A stretch of 64,000 nucleotides of DNA from contig NZ_ATWH01000004.1 of NCBI RefSeq assembly GCF_000421145.1, forward strand, positions 248,001 through 312,000. Reading direction: 5' to 3'. A program made the translations under genes and the position numbers. Positions within the stretch are counted from its first letter, which is position 1; the number at the start of each line of letters is the position of its first letter. This document shows positions 41,801-50,155 of this stretch, in pieces. This DNA is from Glaciibacter superstes DSM 21135. GTDB lineage: Bacteria; Actinomycetota; Actinomycetes; Actinomycetales; Microbacteriaceae. The notes beneath the pieces were generated by a model, which had not been told where the DNA came from, made no database searches, and saw only the letters and a list, made by a program, of their open reading frames with translations.

Positions 41801-44800
41801 TCAGCCGGCGCTACAGGTGACCTTCGCGTCAGCCCAGTCAGCGTGGTCGAAGTTCTTCCCGTTCGTCGCCTCGTCCGCCACCAGTCGCAGTTGCCTCACC
41901 CCGGTCACGTCGATCGCGAGGGACAACGCTGCATCGTCGTTCGTGAGGACGGGTGTTTCGCTGAGCAGCACGTCGTCTCCGTAAACCAGGAACTTCACTG
42001 AGCCGATACCGATCTCACCTGGTACGTCAAGCAACTCATCGTCGATACCGACGATCACATCGAACGTAGAGCAGGTGCCGCCGAGCCATGCGGTGATCGC
42101 GCCAGTGGCGTGCATGCCAACCCCCTTTGCGTAGGTGACGTCATCGATCTCGATCGGGCGACCGTCGTTCGCCACCGCCTCTCCATTGGAGAGGTCGCGC
42201 TCGACCGGGCCGTAGCCGTTTGACTGCTCGAGCCATTCGAGGTCGGAGATGAAGTTCACTCCGTCGAGTGGGTCAGGGGCGACCCACAGCGTCGATTGGC
42301 TCGCCGCAGTTCGCACCTCATTGCCGATTCGATACGAGACCTCAACCGGTATCTCTACGGTGCCGCTCACGTCGTCCTCTGGGACGGTGAGGGTCCATGA
42401 TGCCTCGAGCACCTCCCCCTCGGGGAGCTTCTTTGCCGTTGCGGTCTTGCCTGCAAGTTCCCATCCTTCGGGAACCGTTGGAGTGATGGCAACCTTTTTC
42501 GCATCGGCCCGGGCGGCGAACGTTGCCGTCACTTCGATCGTTCCTCCTGAAGCGACCTCGGCGGATGACGGCGCGACCGCAAGGTCAACGTCGGCCCACG
42601 GCTCGGCTGGAGTGAGACAGCTCTCCCGCTTCGGTTTGTCGAGGCAGACGACCGCGGCGAATCCGCCGTTCGTCGCCGTGGGAATCGTGAGTGTCTGATC
42701 CTTCGTCGTGTGCGTAGTCGTGAGCACGGTTGCGGAACCGTTGGTCCCGTCATCCGTCAGCAGGTCGACGATGAGGTGCTTGCCACCGAACTGCTCAAGG
42801 GGCAGCTGCAGTGGATCGCCGGATCCGGCGCGCATCCCGCCGATGTACCAGCGGTCCCCCGCCCGGCGTGCGAGCACGACGTCACTCGCGGGCGTGCCGC
42901 TCACAAGCTGCGTCTCGTCCCAGTGGGCCGGGAGATTCTGGAGGAAGCGCTCGGCGTTCGGCTCGGCGGCATAGGACTCCGGTTTGTCGGAGAGGTGCTG
43001 CCAGCCAGACTCGTAGACGATGCTCATCGCCACCTCGTGCGCCTTCGACGAACTGTCGTTGCCGCGCGAGAAGGTACCGGGCGTCCAGTCCATGGAGCCG
43101 ACGACGTTTCGCGTGAAGGGAACCATCAGGCTCCGCGCCGGACTGATACCGTTCTCTGCTCCGCGAACGGCCTCGTAGCTCATGATGTGCGGCCAGGTGC
43201 GCTGCATGCCGGTGGGAAGCGATGAGCCATGGAAGTTGATCATGAGGTGGTTGGCCGCAGTGTCGGCGGCGATCTGGTCATACCACTGGTGAATCTCCTG
43301 GCTGTCGGTGTCCATGAAGTCGACCTTGATGCCCTTCACACCCCAGGAGGCGATTTTGGGCAACCATTCGTCGCGCTGCTCCTGCGTGCGGAGGTCCCGG
43401 CTGTGGAACCAGATGATGATGTCGACGCCCTTGGTCTCGGCGTACCGCACGGTACGCGGCACCCAGCTCGCGTCCCAGCCCTCGTCGAGGAGTGTGTACT
43501 CCCACCCGTTGCGCGCTGAGAGGTCGATGAAATCGCGCTGGCGAGCCTCGTCTTTCGGACTATTCCAGTCGGTGAGCCAACTCCAGCTCGAGACGCCGGG
43601 TTTGATCCAGGACGCGTCATCGTCAGCGAGTTGGTTCGGCGTAGCGAGGTCGTCGACGATCGTGGACTCGACGATGGTGTCGAGGCCGCCCACAATGGCG
43701 ACGCGCCATGGCGTGGAGAGGTCCCCCGTTGCCGTGACCGGCGCTCCCTGGAAAAGGTCGATGCCATAACGCAACGTGCCATTCGCGTGGGTGAGGTGCG
43801 AACCGGAGTAATCACCGTGCAGGTCGGCTTCGGTCAGCATCACGTAGTGCTCGCCTTGTTGGAACAGGGCGGGGAAGCCCACACTCCCGGTGCCGTTCGA
43901 GGCCGTAGCCGTGGTTTCCATCCACTCGGCCTCGTAGTTCACGGCGTAGGACTTCTGCATCCACGCTGCGCCGTCGGCCGGCAATTCCCAGGCGCCGGAC
44001 TCGTCGTCGACGCGGTGTTCCCCATCACCCGCCACGAGGTAGCGGTACGCGGCACCATCGTCGGAAAGTCGCACTGCGATGGAGAAGTGGGCGCCATCTG
44101 CGTTGGCGAACTCGAAGATCGATTCTTCGAAGCTGTACGCACGCTCCTCTTTCTTGCCGGTCACCATCGTGTAGTCGTCGGCGACAACACCGTCGGTGCG
44201 ACCGACAAAGGTGAGGCCATCACGGAAGTCGCCGTCGCCGCCCGTGATCCCGAGGCGGGTCGCCTGTACGACAACCGTCTCACCGTTCACGACGTCGAGC
44301 GCCACGCGCCCGGCGGAGTCCAGCTTCAGTACGGCGTCCACCGCAGCATCCTCTGGCCCGTCGATTGCCCACTCCTCAACGATGACCGGCTCTTCGGGAG
44401 CGTGATCGTTGCACGTGAGCTTTGCGTCACCCCAGTCTGCGTGGTCGTAGTTCTTGCCGTTGGTCGCCTCGTTCGCGACGAGACGCAACACGTCGATGTC
44501 CGTGACATCCGCAGCCAGTTCGACCGACGGTTCGTTGCCGGAGACCACACCGGTCTCTGCCAGCAGTGCGCCGTCGCCGAACACCTGGAACGTCACCGTA
44601 CCGATCCCGGCGGTGACTTCATCGTCCAGTCCGACCATGGCCCTGAACCCCGTGCAATTCTCGCCGAGCTCGACCGAAAGGGCGCCAGTGGCGTGCATGC
44701 CGATGCCCTTCGCGTAAACCGTGCCTCCGATGGTGATCGGCACGCCGTCACCGGCGGCCGACTCGCCATTCGACAGGTCGCGCTCGATCGGTCCCCAGCC

Positions 44801-44962
44801 GTTCGATTCGCTCAGCCAGGCCAGGTCGGAGACGTATGCGTCACCGATGGGCACGTCAGCGAATGCCGGCGTAGCTGAAGTAGCGACGAAGACACCGCCG
44901 ATCAGGGTTCCGACGACAACGGTCGCAGCGGCGCTTCGCGTGCGGTGGGCCAATCGGTGCAC
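41801..44962 (-). CDS. Secreted glycoside hydrolase family 97 enzyme with two NPCBM domains
   Basis: 1053 residues. A signal peptide (residues 1-35, ending TPAFA) is followed by an NPCBM carbohydrate-binding module (DLAWLSESNGWGPIERDLSNGE...AKGIGMHATG). Then come the GH97 N-domain, TIM barrel (YTLLDEGWD, GIKVDFMDTD with Asp548 and Asp551) and C-domain, an NEW3-type Ig domain, and a second NPCBM (DLEWLEQSNGYGPVERDLSNGE). GH97 enzymes are alpha-glucosidases or alpha-galactosidases; the VDFMD motif resembles the retaining (alpha-galactosidase) branch. There is no cell-wall anchor, so it is released. It is transcribed alone, with palindromic DNA upstream. Confidence 0.92.
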   Translation of the reverse strand: MHRLAHRTRSAAATVVVGTLIGGVFVATSATPAFADVPIGDAYVSDLAWLSESNGWGPIERDLSNGESAAGDGVPITIGGTVYAKGIGMHATGALSVELGENCTGFRAMVGLDDEVTAGIGTVTFQVFGDGALLAETGVVSGNEPSVELAADVTDIDVLRLVANEATNGKNYDHADWGDAKLTCNDHAPEEPVIVEEWAIDGPEDAAVDAVLKLDSAGRVALDVVNGETVVVQATRLGITGGDGDFRDGLTFVGRTDGVVADDYTMVTGKKEERAYSFEESIFEFANADGAHFSIAVRLSDDGAAYRYLVAGDGEHRVDDESGAWELPADGAAWMQKSYAVNYEAEWMETTATASNGTGSVGFPALFQQGEHYVMLTEADLHGDYSGSHLTHANGTLRYGIDLFQGAPVTATGDLSTPWRVAIVGGLDTIVESTIVDDLATPNQLADDDASWIKPGVSSWSWLTDWNSPKDEARQRDFIDLSARNGWEYTLLDEGWDASWVPRTVRYAETKGVDIIIWFHSRDLRTQEQRDEWLPKIASWGVKGIKVDFMDTDSQEIHQWYDQIAADTAANHLMINFHGSSLPTGMQRTWPHIMSYEAVRGAENGISPARSLMVPFTRNVVGSMDWTPGTFSRGNDSSSKAHEVAMSIVYESGWQHLSDKPESYAAEPNAERFLQNLPAHWDETQLVSGTPASDVVLARRAGDRWYIGGMRAGSGDPLQLPLEQFGGKHLIVDLLTDDGTNGSATVLTTTHTTKDQTLTIPTATNGGFAAVVCLDKPKRESCLTPAEPWADVDLAVAPSSAEVASGGTIEVTATFAARADAKKVAITPTVPEGWELAGKTATAKKLPEGEVLEASWTLTVPEDDVSGTVEIPVEVSYRIGNEVRTAASQSTLWVAPDPLDGVNFISDLEWLEQSNGYGPVERDLSNGEAVANDGRPIEIDDVTYAKGVGMHATGAITAWLGGTCSTFDVIVGIDDELLDVPGEIGIGSVKFLVYGDDVLLSETPVLTNDDAALSLAIDVTGVRQLRLVADEATNGKNFDHADWADAKVTCSAG

Positions 44963-45044
44963 CAGGTCTCCTTCGACGGCAGTGATGCCCCTCAGAGGGG
45001 GGCCATCGCAAGGCTAGCAACGCATGATCGATTCGGTCGACGAA

Positions 45045-45093
45045 CTGATCGATATCGATCAGCCGGCCGAATTCTTCGATCAGTTCCGATCAG
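45045..45093. promoter_or_regulatory. Palindromic operator cluster upstream of the GH97 gene
   Basis: A perfect 18-bp palindrome CTGATCGATATCGATCAG (45045-45062) is followed by two direct GATCAG copies at 45078 and 45088, spaced 10 bases. All lie 83-131 bases upstream of the GH97 start, in a gap with no gene, which fits a multi-site repressor or activator region. Confidence 0.5.
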
Positions 45094-45156
45094 CTTGAAT
45101 GCCGCGCTGCGTCAACGCCCAGGGAGCTGAAGCGTCGCTCTGCGCTGCGTCTGGTG

Positions 45157-45230
45157 TAGCGGGGGCGGGACTTGAACCCGCGACACCACGATTATGAGCC
45201 GTGTGCTCTAACCACCTGAGCTACCCCGCC
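45157..45230 (-). tRNA. tRNA-Met (CAT)
   Basis: A 74-nt cloverleaf: acceptor GGCGGGG with CCCCGCT (one G-U pair), D arm AGCTCAGGTGGTTAGAGC, anticodon loop CTCATAA, and T arm GCGGGTTCAAGTCCCGC. No CCA is encoded. It lacks the initiator features (C1-A72 mismatch, GGG/CCC anticodon stem), so it is elongator Met, or possibly Ile decoding AUA through a modified C. Confidence 0.9.
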
Positions 45231-45247
45231 GGGCGTAGGAACGAGTG

Positions 45248-45321
45248 TAGCTGAGGCGGGATTCGAACCCGCGACCTCACGATTATGAGTCGTGCGCTCT
45301 CACCAACTGAGCTACTCAGCC
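45248..45321 (-). tRNA. tRNA-Met (CAT), second copy
   Basis: A 74-nt cloverleaf: acceptor GGCTGAG with CTCAGCT, D arm AGCTCAGTTGGTGAGAGC, anticodon loop CTCATAA and T arm GCGGGTTCGAATCCCGC. It lies 17 bases from the first CAT tRNA, shares its anticodon arm and differs in the acceptor stem. Not an initiator by the same criteria. Confidence 0.9.
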
Positions 45322-45350
45322 CCGACATCCGTTCACTGAACGACTGTCTG

Positions 45351-45422
<72 letters not shown>

Positions 45423-45507
45423 AGCGCTTCTCACCTGCAGAAGCTATGCCGCCGTTTTCGGCAACCGCTACAGAATATCATCACTGGGCAGCGTCTGTGA
45501 CCGCCGG

Positions 45508-47406
45508 TCACCCCGCGACGCCAGACTGCACGTCGACCCCTGTTTCGCCACTGAACCGCACGCCCGGCAACCCCCAAACGGTGAACGACATACCATCGGC
45601 CGCGAGGCCGACACCGTCAACGGATGCCGTCAGCCGGCCGCCGCCGAAGAGCACTTCAGCGTGTGCCACGCCGGCCACCGCCGAAGCCGCCAGCGTCACG
45701 GCCCCAGCCGCCCTGGCGGCCATCACCAGCGCAGAGCCCTCGGCCGTCTCGCGAACGAACACCAGCACGTCGTCGCCGACGTGCAGCCAGCGCATCCCGC
45801 CGCCGTTCAGCGCCGCCCGCACCGACGGATGCGTCGTGCGCAGATGAATCAGATCGGCGTAGAGGCCGATGGTACGGGCAACGTCAGGCGAGTCAGCAGT
45901 CGACCACGGCATCGGTGTGCGCGAGTGCTCGCCGTCGACACCGACCAGCCCGAACTCGTCGCCCGCGAAGATCACCGGGATGCCAGGCAGCGTCACCGAT
46001 AGGCCGAACGCCACCGCGGCAGCACCCGGCATGGCGTGCGTCGCGAACCGCGGCGTGTCGTGCGTGTCGAGCGCGTTCATGGTGGCCAGCCGCGTGCGCC
46101 ACGGGAACCCCGCCGTGAACCGACGGTGCGCTTCATGGAACTGCCGACCGGTGTACTGCGGAATCTCTCCGTACGGCAGCCCGAAGAACGACGACGCGCT
46201 CCCCGGCTCGCTCAACCAGCCCCACAGCGGGCGGGTGAAGTTCGCATACGTCATGGCCCCGTGCCAGGCATCCCCCTGAAAGTCGCTCGACGCGTCATTC
46301 GTCGACTCCCCGAGCAGGATGGTGTCCGGGTTGATCTCCAGCATGGTGCGCCGGATGGTCTGCCTCACCTCGGCATTCAGGTCTTCGTCACGAAGGCGAC
46401 CGGTCATGTTCGCGACATCGATGCGCCAGCCGTCGAAGTTGTACGGCGCCTTCAGCCACTTCGCGACCACCGAGTCCGGCCCCTCGATGAAACGGCGGCG
46501 CAGCTCGCCGGAGTTCCAGTTGAACTTGGGCAGGCTGGGCACGCCCAGCCACGACTCGTACTCGGTGTGCGCGTCGTCTCGCCAGTAATAGAAGTCGCTT
46601 TCGACGGCGTCCGGATGCCCGTGGGCTGCGGTGAACCACTCGTGCCGATCGCCAGAGTGGTTGGAGGTCAGATCGCCGATGACCTTGAACCCGCGTTCGT
46701 GTGCCGTTTCGACGAGGCGCGCCAGCGCTTCATCACCGCCGAGCAGCGGATCGACCTGGGCAAAACTTGACGCGTCGTAGCGGTGGTTGGAGCCGCCAGG
46801 AAACACCGGGGTGAGGTAGATCAGGGTCACACCGAGGCGCTGCAGGTGGTCGAGGTGCTCCACGATTCCGTCGAGGTCTCCGCCGTAGAACTGGTGCGAG
46901 CGACCTGGCGGCACCTGGTCGACCTCGTCGTCCCACTTCGCGGGAATCGCCCAGTCGGGCAGTTCGCGCTCATCGGCGGACGACGAGCGTCCGAACCGGT
47001 CGGGGAAGATCTGGTACATCACGCTCGATGCGGCCCACTCCGGCGGCGCCGGGTAACTGAGCAGCTTGAAGTCTTCGCTGTCGAGGGCTTCGATCTCGCC
47101 GAGGCCGCCCTGGTTCAGCCACCACTGCGTGCCGTCTGCCATCGAGATCAGGAACCGGTACCCGTGCACCGGGTTGGAGACCTCGACCTGCGCCTCCCAC
47201 CAGTTCCACCCGTCGCCGGAGCCCACCAACCGGCCAAGGTCGAATCGAGGCTCGTGGTCGGGGTTGGAGCGAACCCGCACGGCATTCACCGACCCGAACG
47301 CCTCCGGAATCCGAACACGCACCCGCACCCAGTCCCCCAGCGCAGGTGCCAGATCCGACACGTATAGCTCTGACCCATCGTGGTGCGGCAGCAACATCAC
47401 TCTCAC
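45508..47406 (-). CDS. GH13 alpha-amylase family enzyme (cyclomaltodextrinase/neopullulanase type)
   Basis: 632 residues. An N-terminal beta-sandwich (residues 1-130, HGYRFLISMADGTQWWLN) precedes the TIM barrel starting VMYQIFPDRFGRS, the arrangement of CDases and maltogenic amylases. Catalytic residues: Asp330 in GWRIDVANM, Glu367 in LLGESTND, Asp in ALDTHDTPRF. There is no signal peptide, so it acts on imported maltodextrins or cyclodextrins. Alternative starts lie within 9 bases (GTG 47406, GTG 47400, ATG 47397). It is downstream of the MalEFG genes in the same direction, with a 110-base gap. Confidence 0.92.
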   Translation of the reverse strand: MRVMLLPHHDGSELYVSDLAPALGDWVRVRVRIPEAFGSVNAVRVRSNPDHEPRFDLGRLVGSGDGWNWWEAQVEVSNPVHGYRFLISMADGTQWWLNQGGLGEIEALDSEDFKLLSYPAPPEWAASSVMYQIFPDRFGRSSSADERELPDWAIPAKWDDEVDQVPPGRSHQFYGGDLDGIVEHLDHLQRLGVTLIYLTPVFPGGSNHRYDASSFAQVDPLLGGDEALARLVETAHERGFKVIGDLTSNHSGDRHEWFTAAHGHPDAVESDFYYWRDDAHTEYESWLGVPSLPKFNWNSGELRRRFIEGPDSVVAKWLKAPYNFDGWRIDVANMTGRLRDEDLNAEVRQTIRRTMLEINPDTILLGESTNDASSDFQGDAWHGAMTYANFTRPLWGWLSEPGSASSFFGLPYGEIPQYTGRQFHEAHRRFTAGFPWRTRLATMNALDTHDTPRFATHAMPGAAAVAFGLSVTLPGIPVIFAGDEFGLVGVDGEHSRTPMPWSTADSPDVARTIGLYADLIHLRTTHPSVRAALNGGGMRWLHVGDDVLVFVRETAEGSALVMAARAAGAVTLAASAVAGVAHAEVLFGGGRLTASVDGVGLAADGMSFTVWGLPGVRFSGETGVDVQSGVAG

Positions 47407-47516
47407 TCTTCTCTCCCCACTCCCCTTTTTCCCGCAGAAGTGGCGCCTCAGTCTCTCATTCAGAAGCGAACTGTTCGTCCGCCCGAGGTCCGCTGCAAGA
47501 TCGCCGCGTTCAGTGG

Positions 47517-48440
47517 CTACTTGACGGCGCCGGCTGTGAGCCCTCCCACGATGTACTTCTGCAAGAACAGGAACAGCGCCATGACCGGCAACGCCGCCAG
47601 CACTGCACCCGCCGCGAACACCGAGTAGTTACTCGAGAACTCCTGCGAGACGAACTGGTACAGGCCGACGGCGAGCGTCTGTTTTTCCGGCGAGATGAGC
47701 ACGATGCTGGCGATCACGAACTCGTTGGTGGTGGCGACGAAGGAGAGCAGCGCGACGACGGCGAGGATGGGGGCGACCAGCCGCAGGATGATGGTGAAGA
47801 AGATGCGGGCATGGCCGGCGCCGTCGAGTTTGGCCGCCTCGTCGATCGAGGCGGGAACGGTGTTGAAGAACCCGTACATCAGGTAGGTGTTCACGCCGAG
47901 GGCGCCGCCCAGGTAGACCATGATCAGGCCGATCTGGGAGTCGAGCCCGATCAGCGGGAAGATGTCGGAGATGCCGTTCAGCAGCAGGAAGATCGCGACG
48001 ACGGCCAGCAGCTGCGGAAACATCTGCACCAGGACCAGCATGAGCAGTCCAGCCCGGCGTCCGTAGAACCGCATGCGGGAGAACGAGTATGCGGCGAGTG
48101 CACCGAGGAACACCGTGCCGGCCGACGTGATCGCCCCGATCATGACGGTGTTGCCGTACCAGGCCGCGTACGGCTGCTGCGGCAGGTTGAATAGGGTGAT
48201 GAAGCTGCCGAGGTCGATCTGGCTGAACAGGCCGTTCGCGGTGATCAGCGTGCCACCCGGATGCAGCGACGCCGACAGCACGTAGAGCAGTGGGAAGGCG
48301 GAGAACACGATCATGACGATGCCGACGAGGTGGCGCCAACCGGTGTCGCGGAACCACCGGGAGAAGCTGAATGGCCGCTTCGTCGGGATGAATCGGGCGC
48401 TGGTCACGTCGTCGCGGTTGGCGGGGGCTGCACTCTGCAT
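47517..48440 (-). CDS. malG: Maltodextrin ABC transporter permease (MalG type)
   Basis: 307 residues and six helices. The opening VGIVMIVFSAFPLLYVLSASL and the extracytoplasmic segment SFITLFNLPQQPYAAWYGNT are characteristic of MalG. The coupling loop is DEAAKLDGAGHARIFFTIILRLVAP, and the C-terminus QKYIVGGLTAGAVK is the MalG tail that reaches into the MalK dimer. It starts 1 base before the malF stop region, so it is coupled to malF. Confidence 0.92.
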   Translation of the reverse strand: MQSAAPANRDDVTSARFIPTKRPFSFSRWFRDTGWRHLVGIVMIVFSAFPLLYVLSASLHPGGTLITANGLFSQIDLGSFITLFNLPQQPYAAWYGNTVMIGAITSAGTVFLGALAAYSFSRMRFYGRRAGLLMLVLVQMFPQLLAVVAIFLLLNGISDIFPLIGLDSQIGLIMVYLGGALGVNTYLMYGFFNTVPASIDEAAKLDGAGHARIFFTIILRLVAPILAVVALLSFVATTNEFVIASIVLISPEKQTLAVGLYQFVSQEFSSNYSVFAAGAVLAALPVMALFLFLQKYIVGGLTAGAVK

Positions 48441-48441
48441 G

Positions 48442-50070
48442 TCAGTTCAACTCCTCTAGCGCCTTGGTCTGTCTGAAACTGATGATCGAGATGACCGCCA
48501 CCAGGATGAAGATGATGATCGAGAACGCGCTGGCGAGACCGTAGTCGCGGTTCGCGCCGACAAAGGCCACCTTGTAGACCATCGAGATCAGGATGTCGGT
48601 TGCGCCAACGTTGACCCCGGCCGTGGCATCCCTCGGCCCGCCGTTGGTCAAAAAGTAGATGAGGTTGAAGTTGTTGAAGTTGAAAGCGAACGACGCGATC
48701 AGAAGCGGCGCGACCGACACCAGGAGCAGCGGCAGCTTGATCAGCCGGAACACCTGCCACGGCTTCGCACCGTCGACAGTGGCCGCTTCCTGCAGTTCGT
48801 CTGGAATGGACTGCAGCGCGCCCGTGGTCACCAGGAACATATAGGGGAAGCCCAGCCACAGGTTCACGAACAGGATGCTGAACTTGGCCAGCCACTCGTT
48901 GGTCAGCCACGGAATCTCCGCCCCGCCGAACAGCACCTGGTTGACGAAGCCGAACTGCGGGTTCAGCATGCCGGCCCACACCAGCGCTGAGAGGAAGGCC
49001 GGGAACGCGTACGGCAGGATCATGATCACGCGGTAGACATTGCGACCGCGCATGCGCATGTTGTTGAAGACCAGCGCAAGGGCCATGCCGAGTGCAAACG
49101 TGGTGGCGACGGCGAGGAAGGCGAAGGCGAAGGTCCACAGGGTCACGCTGATCAGCGGTCCACGGATGGCCTCGGTTCCGAACGCGGTCACGAAGTTGTC
49201 GAAGCCGACCTCGACCTTCCAACCCGGCCGCAGTTCTTCGCCGTTCTCGGCGGTGAACGCTCCACTTCGGGGGTCGGCCGTGTAGACGACATCCGTTGTC
49301 GCGTTGGTCATGGTGTCGGCGGATGCATCGTAGACGAGATCTGACAGGTAAAGGTACGCGCTCGAGCCGTCTGGCGTGCGGAGGGTGCCGTCGTTCGGGT
49401 CGTCGGAGAGCGGCACAGAGAGAGCGGCGATCGCCTCCTGGTTGTTCACGATGTCGTTGAAGTTCAACGTCGTATAGCCGGGCAAGCCGATGCCAGTGCC
49501 TGCGGCATCCGTTTCAGCATCGTTCACCCGGTGCAGCGGCGTCTCGGCGTTGCCGACGCTGATGTCGCCGTCGGGGTCGGTGACCAGGAAGCTGTACGCG
49601 CCCAACTGGTCAAGCACGGTGAGGTCGTAGGTCGCAGAGTCGGGCACCCGCTGCTGCGAGCCCACGATCAGCGCGTTGACAGCGTCTTCCTTCGTGCTGT
49701 TGTGGCCGGTGCCGTAGTTCGTGAACGCGATGTAGCCGGAGTAGCCGACCACGAAGATCTGGAAGATCAGCAGGAAGATCAGCCCGGGAGTCAGGTACTT
49801 CGCCGGCAGTTTCTGCCTGCTGAAGTAGATCCAGTTGACGACGGCGGTGACGAAGAGCACCAGGCCGAACACCACCCAGTCCTGCTTCAGGAACAGTACG
49901 AACAGCGCATACACGCTGATCGCGTCGACGATGCCCAGCAGGAGGATCTTGAGCAGCAGGGTCTTCACCCCGACTGATGCCGCCTCGGCCATGCGCGCGG
50001 CCTGCCTCAAGCGCTTCGACTGCCTGACTGGCTCAGCGTCGCTCGTTTGTCTGGGCACCGGTGTCGTCAT
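48442..50070 (-). CDS. malF: Maltodextrin ABC transporter permease (MalF type) with large extracytoplasmic loop
   Basis: 542 residues. Helices 1-3 lie in the first 120 residues, then an extracytoplasmic insert of about 170 residues (NSTKEDAVNAL to EVGFDNFVTAFG) equivalent to the P2 loop of E. coli MalF, which contacts the binding protein. The core domain carries the coupling loop EAATVDGAKPWQVFRLIKLPLLL. Pairs with MalG. No malK gene is nearby, so a shared ATPase is expected. Confidence 0.92.
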   Translation of the reverse strand: MTTPVPRQTSDAEPVRQSKRLRQAARMAEAASVGVKTLLLKILLLGIVDAISVYALFVLFLKQDWVVFGLVLFVTAVVNWIYFSRQKLPAKYLTPGLIFLLIFQIFVVGYSGYIAFTNYGTGHNSTKEDAVNALIVGSQQRVPDSATYDLTVLDQLGAYSFLVTDPDGDISVGNAETPLHRVNDAETDAAGTGIGLPGYTTLNFNDIVNNQEAIAALSVPLSDDPNDGTLRTPDGSSAYLYLSDLVYDASADTMTNATTDVVYTADPRSGAFTAENGEELRPGWKVEVGFDNFVTAFGTEAIRGPLISVTLWTFAFAFLAVATTFALGMALALVFNNMRMRGRNVYRVIMILPYAFPAFLSALVWAGMLNPQFGFVNQVLFGGAEIPWLTNEWLAKFSILFVNLWLGFPYMFLVTTGALQSIPDELQEAATVDGAKPWQVFRLIKLPLLLVSVAPLLIASFAFNFNNFNLIYFLTNGGPRDATAGVNVGATDILISMVYKVAFVGANRDYGLASAFSIIIFILVAVISIISFRQTKALEELN

Positions 50071-50155
50071 CGTTGTCGTCCCTGTGTCGCGTTTGTGGTC
50101 GTGGTCGTGGTGAACCGCCCGGCCTCGCGCTGGAGTCCGGGCGGTTCGGCCGTTA

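Noticed and set aside
43631-44878. 415-codon open frame on the plus strand
   Set aside because: Antisense to the GH97 gene and its N-terminal NPCBM.
45426-45444. Small hairpin GCTTCT-N7-AGAAGC near the tRNA cluster
   Set aside because: Only a 6-bp stem with no T-run on either strand; too weak to call a terminator.
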